A stretch of DNA of 64,000 nucleotides from Sanderia malayensis (taxonomy: Eukaryota; Cnidaria; Scyphozoa; Semaeostomeae; Pelagiidae), in the NCBI GenBank assembly GCA_013076295.1, contig RQOL01000906.1, forward strand, positions 4,712,001 to 4,776,000, in the 5' to 3' direction. Below the pieces are notes generated by a model. That model was not told the DNA's origin. It worked only from the letters and a program-made list of their open reading frames with translations, and did not search any database. A program made the translations under genes and the position numbers. Shown here in pieces: positions 56,438 through 64,000 of this stretch; positions within the stretch are counted from its first letter, which is position 1; the number at the start of each line of letters is the position of its first letter.

Positions 56438-56941
56438 AAATCTGCCGTACTATTTACTATCGTCAAGAAAAAGCATTTAAGATATACAGATTTTAAGTAT
56501 ATTTCACCTGTTCGCATATCTCATGTAAGTATCTATGCAGGAGGGGTGACAGTAAGTATATCAACAAAACAGACAAGAACTTTTTCGTATTCTGGAACTA
56601 AAATATTACGCGTGTCCCTTTTTTCTTGGATGGCAGGGATTGGCGTAGATGTTTAAAAAAAGAAACTCCATCTGCACTGCAATCAATATATGGTATCAAG
56701 AAACCCACAAGTATATTTTCGCACGCAATTTTGATCTTCAAAGTTTTGTTATACTACAACGAACAGCTACTGTATAATGGAAATAATATGTACATACATC
56801 AACAAGGAAACACACAAAAAATATTAGCCACTGCATGTTTTCAAAGTATTAAGATATGGTTAGACCAGCAGTGTCAGCAAGTTCAATTATTTGCCCCGTT
56901 GCAGAGTGGAATATCAGAGTGTTCTGTCGTTCTGCGAACTA
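56438..56941. other. Intergenic, 3' side of the LRR gene
   Basis: No exon or repeat recognised; probably includes the 3' UTR of the LRR membrane protein. Confidence 0.4.
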
Positions 56942-59900
56942 TCATTCGTAGCCGTCAAATCCGATAGAGGCTGACATATCTTCTTCAATGAAAGAGAGAA
57001 AAGGCTGTCTGTTTGTAGATTTATTCGAATTGCCCCAGAGCTTGGTAATCAATCGATACAGTAGACTACCACAGAATGCCAGAATCAGAAGGCAGTTGGC
57101 AATAATTGTTACAACAAAGATGCATGACGTGTATTGGAGAGGAGAGTTTGGTGTCGATATTCTAGTGCTGATAAAGGACAGCAGAACAATGCATAGCATG
57201 AATAACTCGAGACTATTCTCCAGGCCATTGTCATTCTTGGATTTTAGATTGAATTCCTGTGAGGATCTATGTGTTTTCTGCAGCAATGCAAACGGTTTAG
57301 CGAGTGCTTGAAAAAAGATGCAAATTATCAACGTTGTAGCAATCAGAATGGTTTGAAGCTGTGCTCTTTCTTGCATTACGGTAAGCAGAAGGGCTATCGC
57401 AAGGCGACGTATTATCAACACAATCTCCATGTACGCTCTGTATTTTGGTTTGTATGCCAAATACAACGTGCCAAGCCATAGGTGGACGGTGGAGTCTTTG
57501 TCATTCAGTTTATTTCTGTGTTTGTACAACAGTGGCGTGTACAGTAGGAAAGGCAAGCCAAACACAAAGACTACAAGAGCAAAGTATGACATCATCAATA
57601 ACATGGAATGCAAATGGCCACTGCAGTTTATCCAAGGGTAATTTCTCATGAAGGATACTCCATGGATGCTCCTACAAGTGACTATTACCGATAATACCGC
57701 TTTGACTATTGGAAAGTAGGCAAGATCGGTGAAGAATAGGCAGTAGTGGACACATTTATATTTGAAGCTTTGACGCGGCCGTTCGCTGATATTTGTGGCA
57801 GTCAGTAGCCATATTCCGTACGCCGACCAGATGATTCCAGCTCCGAGTATTGGCATTGTGAACAGTGCAAGGTGCTTGAATACAAGCGTAAACATCTCAG
57901 GAAACAAACAAGCCAAACTGGAGAAATGAAGATTGAATGCACTGCCGAGGTACGTCTGTGCTCTGTACACAGATATTGGCCAGATATCTGTTGTGGAGAC
58001 GATGGTGTCCATTGTCTGGGCGTAGAAGACGGCTGTTTTGAAAATTCCTTTGCAGTTACTCTGTTGTTGGTTGAATAAAAGTATCGCCAGAACCACCACC
58101 GCTTGGACTAAAAAAGCTGGCACGATTTTCAAAGCAACAAGGATGGAAATGACCACAATCTCCAGAAAAGCAATAAACATTGCATATTTCCGCTTAGTTT
58201 TTGACAAGCGAAAAACAATGATACTGATAAAAATGGTAATAGCTACTGAACCCAAGAAGATACCCAGCTGTTCGTGTTTATTGGATCCTTCTGGGCATTT
58301 GATACACCTGATGCCTTCTCGGTAATATGATTTTATGCACTGGCTACAGAATCTTCCTTTGTGTCCCGTTTTGCAGAGGCATGCTTTGTCACATTGCAGC
58401 ATTTTTGTTTTTCCATTTTTGTTATTGCTGATCGGATTTGACACAACTGTACAAGCACATTCCCTCCCAGGAATGCATATGTTGTTGTAAAGATAGACTG
58501 TTGGACACTGGACTAACTTGCTGACATTTGTTGGCAACGGAAAGGGCGAGAATCCCTTTTTAATGAGCATTGGAGCGGAAAGACGTCTTGCCGATGTGTT
58601 ATTCACTATAATACTGCTATTGACACTGGGACACCGAGCATGAGCCATGCAGTGGTGACATGTACCCCCAATTCCGTAGAAGTGCTCATTACAGAAGCAG
58701 TATTTCTTGTTGTGGTAAGACGGATCAACATAAACCTCTCCATTGTTGTGAGTGAAGCGGATCAAGAAACAACTGTATGAGTCATCTTCTTTCCTGACCA
58801 GTGATGGATCAATCTTCAAATATGAAGGCACAATCTTTCCCATCATCTTGGGGTTGCCACGTAAATCCAGTTTCAACAGCATCAACAATCGTGAGTAACT
58901 GCGTGGAATAGTCCCACTGAAGTCGTTGTGTGATAGATCCATCTGACGGAGGTATGGCATGTTGTCATAGGGTGTTGGCAAAGTCTGATTTAATCTGTTT
59001 GATGCAAGCATTAGATAAGATAGTCGTCGATAACCGAATATTAATTGAGGTATTCGACCATCAATTTTGCAGTTACTTACGTCCAATTGCCTAAGTGTCC
59101 GCTTGGCGGGGACTAAGGCCTCCGCTAGAGTATTGATATTGCATCGCAAATTTTTATTGTATGCAGCAAGGAATATTGATAGTCGGGTTGAATTCTGCAG
59201 ATAATTCCGAGCAAAGCCTCGGAAGTTGTTGTGTGAAAGGATCAATATGGCAAGATTGAGTTTACCAATGCTTGATGGAACTAGCCCAGAGAGATCATTC
59301 CGAGCGACATTGAGTGTTTTTAGAGTTCTCAATAAGCCAATTGATTCTGGTAGCGTACCACGTAGGCGATTATTTTGTATCAAAAGTCCTTCGATTTTGG
59401 GATAGAAGGTACCAATGTCTTTGGGTATTTGCCCATGGAGATTATTCGAAGAAAGATGCAATGATACAATGTTACTTAGATTACGAAAGTACGATAGCTC
59501 ACCCTGAAGCCCAAGTCCCTCAAAATCAAGAAACCACAATCTCGTAAGCATGCCAATCGACTTGGGCACCCAGCCAGATATCTTCGTTTCACCAATGCTC
59601 AGTACTTGGAGGTACCTCAGCCTACCAATATCCTCTGGAATATGGCCTGCCAGCTCACTGTTACCCGTCAGCTGTAGTTTTTCGAGTCGAGGAACCAATT
59701 TCGAGATATTTTGTGGCAGAGAACCATTGATTTCATTATATCCAATGCAAATTCGCAAAGTATGTATTGGCATGCTACCAACAACATCTTCAAACCTGTT
59801 TTTGATCCTGTTTCGTTGGAAACAAATTGCAAGAAGATACTGTATGTTCTTTAGTTGTGGCGTGATATTTCCTCGAAGTCTATTCCCTTTTAAAGTTATG

Positions 59901-60741
59901 CTAATAACATGGCCTGATTCATAGTGGCAAAGTATGCCTCGCCACTGACAATGCGATACATTTGTGTTGTTCCAATTATTGCTATTATGCCAATGTTTAC
60001 CGTTTGTTTTCGAGTACAAGTCGACCAAAGAATTCATTTCTTTTCTTCTGCATGTTTCATCACAAACTGTCAAATTTTCGAACACCTTCGGTATTGTTAG
60101 CAGGTGCAAACAAGGCACTTCATTTGGAAATATCCTTTCAATGCCACCTATAAAGTGAGATAATCGAGAAAATTGTAAGAATGCGGTTGATGTGATGTTA
60201 TTTTGTGTATAAATACACCCATGCAAGCAGTAATTGAACCAACACCGTATCAAATGTTGCAAGTTTTACGTGCAGCAGGCATGGAGATTTAGAAACTGTG
60301 TTTAAATGTTCACCCTTTTTCTAGTTTCTTGCAGTAAACCTACTACAAGAAACTAGAACACGGGTGACCAAAAATTTTAGAATCTTCAGTGCTCGCTTCA
60401 AGAATAATTAAGACACGAGTCTATTTACTTTCGTTTTTGCACTTCATGGTCTCAGTTCTGTGAATATGAAGAATTGTGTTAAATTTTTTAAAAACTTTTG
60501 ATTTTGATCTACCCCCATTTCTTCGAATAGGGACCCTCCTCGAATAAGCACTTTCGTTTTCCTCGTTATTTTTATCTTATTATCATGTCTATTGCAATGG
60601 GTTTAAAATATTGCTAGGCCCTTATAACTTCTTACCTGGTCTATGGCGAATGTCGTACCAACTTTCGTGCCAGTAGGTAGCTAAAACTGCTCTTCCAGCA
60701 ACAATGATAATAACAAATGCCTTGAAAATAAGTTCGTCCAT
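56942..60741 (-). CDS. Plant-type LRR receptor-like protein with 9-10 transmembrane segments
   Basis: Two exons: 60636-60741 (signal peptide MDELIFKAFVIIIVAGRAVLA) and 56942-60147, joined in frame at an AG acceptor, 1,103 residues. In order: N-terminal cap (about 65-110; SLVDLYSKTNGKHW, W, CQWRGILC) like the plant LRRNT_2 cap; about 14 repeats (115-480) of the plant LxGxIPxxIGxL type (HGQIPKDIG, RGTLPESIG, SGLVPSSIG, SGTIPRSY); Cys-rich EGF-like stalk (about 515-655); 9-10 hydrophobic segments (about 664-1070) including YMEIVLIIRRLAIALLLTVM; short acidic tail. No kinase domain. The multi-pass part resembles the uncharacterised membrane module attached to varied ectodomains in sponges, cnidarians and protists, distantly TRP-like (low confidence). 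Role presumably cell-surface sensing. The longer single-frame start at 60262 was rejected in favour of the signal-peptide exon. Confidence 0.85.
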
Positions 60742-61073
60742 TTTTGCAAGGTAATGCCAAGTAATATGGCTTTCTTTTCAACAGTAACGACATCACCCAA
60801 ACGATTTTGGTTTTTGTTTTGTTCAGCTCCACAGAACAACAAAAGATACCTTATCCGCTTTTGGATTTGATGTCACGTCTGGCAATGAAGTGATTTGTTC
60901 TTTATTTCATGTTCCGCTTTCACTTTCATATGATGCTACATTTATTTAAGTCTTCCATACTGGAAAGTTAGCGGTTATCCTGTTTTTGAATTACTCATTG
61001 CTGCTGCGTAGCGGAACGAAGTGAAGCGGCTGCGCAGCAGAATATAATCCAGTCTGGAGAAAAAATCTTGTGA

Positions 61074-61104
61074 TGTTTGTTTGTTTGTTTGTTTGTTTGT
61101 TTGT
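61074..61104. repeat. (TTTG)n microsatellite
   Basis: Seven TGTT/TTTG units in a row. Confidence 0.95.
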
Positions 61105-62889
61105 CGGATTCTGGCCTGCGCGTGGCCTCAAATCCTCCTCCGTTTAGCCACATGCTGGTTTTATTATCATTCATCAATGGCGGTAATCTTTGCTGCAGAA
61201 CAGTGAGACGTTTTATTAGAAACATTGACAAAACGATATTTGGTTGGCTTATCTGCTGGTTATTAACTTTTATTCGTGGCCAGAATCGAGAAGGCCCAAA
61301 AAAGGCCATTTTATTTCGACAAGAACACAGGAGTTGCTTTATTGTCGTGGGGATAAGTTTATAAAAATGAATGCCTGCAAGCAGAAGAGAAAAGCTGTGC
61401 GGAAGTATAGTAGGCCTTAAAAACTATTGTAACATCATTTGCACCATCGTTATGTTTTATTATTTTTTTTTAAAGTAATCCCGGTCCAGAAAATCCGAAC
61501 TTCAGATTTTAAATTGTTGATGTGCATTTAATTTAGTTTTCTTTTTAATCTGGGGTTTTCTACATTTATTCCTCTGTTTTTGGTATTGTTTTGTTTTCAT
61601 TGTAAAGTCACATCAACAAAGATTTGAGTTTTATCTTTGATCTCCAAACTGAGCGTGCACCTTCTCTTGATAAAGATAATTTGCTGAAATCTATTATTGC
61701 TGAAATTCCAAAATCCAGCTATGAAACGTAAATGCCAATAAGAAATGTCAAATACAAATGACAACATTCAAACACATCAAATATAGAGAAACAACCTGTT
61801 ACCAGTATAGATATCTAGGCTTCCAAGCACGCTAAACACCCCCTTCTCCATATTTTTTCGAGGCACTCATTTCAAAACATATCGTTTTAATCAAATGCTA
61901 GATGCTTTAGTCCTGGTTACATCACAGCAGCACTCATATTAACAATGTTAACAGCTAGTTTTAAGACAAGTGAAGGAAAGGATGTTTTCACAAGCTTTAT
62001 TTTTTTAATTGATTACGTCACTGCCGTCAGAGAAATCTGACATTCGCACCAGTTGCACCATTCCTGATCCGCCCTTAATTTACTGGAAGCCGTGTTTGGA
62101 AAGGAAGCTCAACACACTATCCTTGCTGATTACGAACCATTTGAAAATGTTGATAACCCAGCAGCATATTACATCCATGTAATAAAGAAACTTTGACACA
62201 ATATAGATATGATTACAATCACATTTTATTAGGATTCCTAAATTTTGTGCAATTTTTGTAACAATAATTTCACCACAGAGCAATAACTGTTTTCTATGTT
62301 TACAGTCGAGCAGAAACACCTGAAGCACAGATTGTGTTGTTGAGTTGTTTGTAAGGAATATGGTGCTGATTAGCAGTAATTGTTTGATAACTTTTATTGC
62401 ATGTTAGTTTTTGCAAGTAAACAGCTAATGTTATGCTAGCTTTCTGTCAGGATGTGCAAAATCACAATATTTCTTTTCTAAAACAACATATATAGTAAGA
62501 GTTTTGAGAAAGTTGGAAGAGATAAGATGAGTTTTTTGATAAATTTCCTCCAAAAAGAACATTTTTAAATTAACCAGCTCTTTGCATGAACACAACCAAG
62601 TGTTACAACCAAATGATATCGGAAATATTTTATGTCATCTTGATTGTAGTTACCAGAAAAGCCAAGCAGTTTACGAAGTTGCAATTGTAAATTTTTGATA
62701 AATTAAATTTCTTACATTTCAAGAAGGTTTCAACATTTCTACGTGGCCAAAATGAATTTCTATTCGAACAAAACGTCAGACAGCGGCTTGATAGCGTCTA
62801 AAACGAGGTAGGCAAATGATTCACTTTTTAAGCAATACTTAAACACAGGGTCTGTTGTGGAGAGCTTTAACCCATTGTCATTGAGACAA

Positions 62890-63190
62890 AACCGAATGTA
62901 TTTTTTGTTGGTATGTATTTTATGTATGTATTTTATGTTGGTATGTATTGTATGTTGGTATTTATTTTATTTATGTATTGTATCTTGGCATGTTTTTGTG
63001 TATGTTTCGCATGTTTATGTATTTTGTATGTATTATATATTTTCATGCATTTTAATTGATTTTAGACAATGTATTGTATATTTATTTGTATTTTATATGT
63101 GTATTATATCTTTGTATGTATTTTACTTTTGTATTATGTGTTGGTATGTGTGTATGTAAAAGTGGTGTATGTATGTAGGTATGTAGGTCG
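62890..63190. repeat. Degenerate TGTATTTTATGTTGGTA repeat
   Basis: Irregular TGTATG/TATTTTATG repeats over 300 bp upstream of the LMO exon. The 100-residue open frame through it (rich in Cys, Tyr, Val, Phe) is a repeat artefact. Confidence 0.8.
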
Positions 63191-63347
63191 GGTATGTAAT
63201 ATGTAATTAGTGTGGTTTGAAGTGTGAGAAAAAACAACGTATGGCTCTATTCCAACTTCCTAAGAAACAAAGCTTGTCTTGATCCTTCATGGTGGTACAT
63301 GCAACTGTCTGTTCGGTAGTAACGTTCATTTCTTTTGAAGGGAGAAC

Positions 63348-63541
63348 ATGCCAGAACAAGAGAAAGCCATATGTAAGAAATGCGATGGCGAAATTAAAGA
63401 GAAGTTTCTCCTAAAAGCCTTGGGATATTTATGGCATGATCATTGTCTCAGGTGTGCCTGTTGCTTTGCTCCACTCGCTGAGATTTCACAAAATTTTTAT
63501 GTCAAATATGGAAGAAAATTCTGCTATAAGGACTATCTTCG
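63348..63541 (+). CDS. LMO: LIM-only (LMO1/3-like) protein, first LIM domain, partial
   Basis: LMO proteins are nuclear adaptors of two LIM zinc fingers that bridge LDB1 and bHLH/GATA factors. The exon encodes MPEQEKAICKKCDGEIKEKF and a full LIM finger with spacing C-x2-C-x17-H-x2-C-x2-C-x2-C-x19-C-x2-D (FLLKALGYLWHDHCLRCACC, GRKFCYKDYL). The LKAL-x-YLWH-x-CL-x-CACC pattern is closer to LMO1/3 than to LHX proteins. The very short N-terminus before the first Cys also fits LMO. A TTTCTTTTGAAG acceptor-like sequence ends 9 bases before the ATG, suggesting a 5' UTR exon upstream; the donor is GTAAGA at 63542. Remaining exons lie right of the window or are unplaced. Confidence 0.85.
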
Positions 63542-64000
63542 GTAAGACCTTGATTCAATATTTGTTTCCTTCTCTAACTTGAATTTTTTATAACTGATTT
63601 ATTTCTGTCTTTCATCTGGATAATTACTCTCCAATTTCTGTAAACTACCCTGTCCGTTATTTGAACTATTTGTTCACACATATTTGAGTTTTTGCCGCCC
63701 ATAGTTAAGCAGCTGAGAACTAAAGTTTGTTGAAAAAATGACCCAACTTTAATTAAAGACCGCCTTTCTACTCAGATTTAAGGTTTGCCGTAAAAGCGAC
63801 CTAACTTTAAATTAAAAACGTTTTTCCACTGGGCCGGGGCCAGGAACAGGCAGCTTGGAGATGGCCCAGCTTTTCTCATAGCATTTATTAAGCAATTTCA
63901 ACACAAGTGGGGAAATTTTTCAAGAGGACCACAAAAACCTGAGGAAAAACTTGCGAATACGCCCTGCAAGTGCGCGCGTATGAAATAGACAACACCCATT
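63542..64000. other. LMO intron sequence
   Basis: No second LIM exon found before the window ends. Confidence 0.5.

Larger units (their letters stand above)
60742..63347. other. Intergenic between LRR gene and LMO gene
   Basis: Includes the LRR gene promoter (right of 60741) and the LMO 5' region. A GC-richer block at about 61007-61050 has inverted GCTGCGTAGC/GCTGCGCAGC motifs next to a TTTG microsatellite, probably a mobile element end. No gene supported. Confidence 0.45.

Noticed and set aside
57429..57651. Plus-strand frames opposite the LRR gene
   Set aside because: Shadows of the strongly supported minus-strand coding exon.
62857..63159. 100-residue Cys/Tyr-rich frame
   Set aside because: Made of TGTATTTTATG repeats; not a credible protein.

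Overview
This window looks like a gene-dense stretch of an early-branching animal genome such as a sponge or cnidarian. The basis is animal gene families (USP34, VTI1B, FAM53, LIM-only) broken by many short phase-consistent GT-AG introns in AT-rich DNA that is full of small DNA-transposon derivatives. The exact clade cannot be fixed from sequence alone. No bacterial-type operons, rRNA, convincing tRNA or CRISPR arrays were seen.

Layout. (1) 425-27,366, minus strand: most of the giant deubiquitinase USP34. I could chain 54 coding exons (about 2,762 residues) in unbroken frame, from the probable start to beyond the catalytic domain; the 3' end lies left of the window. Its introns carry minisatellites, a hAT-like insertion and many TA-flanked MITEs. 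(2) 27.4-37.8 kb: intergenic repeat island. It holds a PIF/Harbinger-like MITE, a 5.1 kb TTAA-flanked element that is largely one giant inverted repeat with a second inverted repeat inside it, and an 11-copy satellite containing CRE-like and telomere-like motifs. (3) 37,805-41,217, minus strand: complete 8-exon VTI1B-type Qb-SNARE. (4) 42,244-47,732, plus strand: five-exon FAM53-family gene, divergent from VTI1B across about 1 kb. (5) 49,433-51,253, plus strand: single-exon 606-residue orphan protein, low in complexity with a C-terminal coiled coil. (6) 51.9-56.4 kb: two more foldback elements, a 1.07 kb Tc1/mariner-like one and a 3.1 kb palindrome carrying inverted fragments of a nuclease-like gene family. 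(7) 56,942-60,741, minus strand: two-exon, 1,103-residue membrane protein with signal peptide, plant-type leucine-rich-repeat ectodomain, Cys-rich stalk and 9-10 transmembrane segments. (8) 63,348-63,541, plus strand: first LIM-domain exon of a LIM-only (LMO1/3-like) gene running off the right edge.

The genes do not form a pathway. USP34 (ubiquitin editing), VTI1B (late endosome fusion), FAM53 (nuclear import and signalling), LMO (transcription cofactor) and the LRR membrane protein are independent neighbours. The most unusual content is the set of long inverted-repeat elements, two of which carry mirror-image fragments of probably related proteins, and the LRR multi-pass receptor-like gene.
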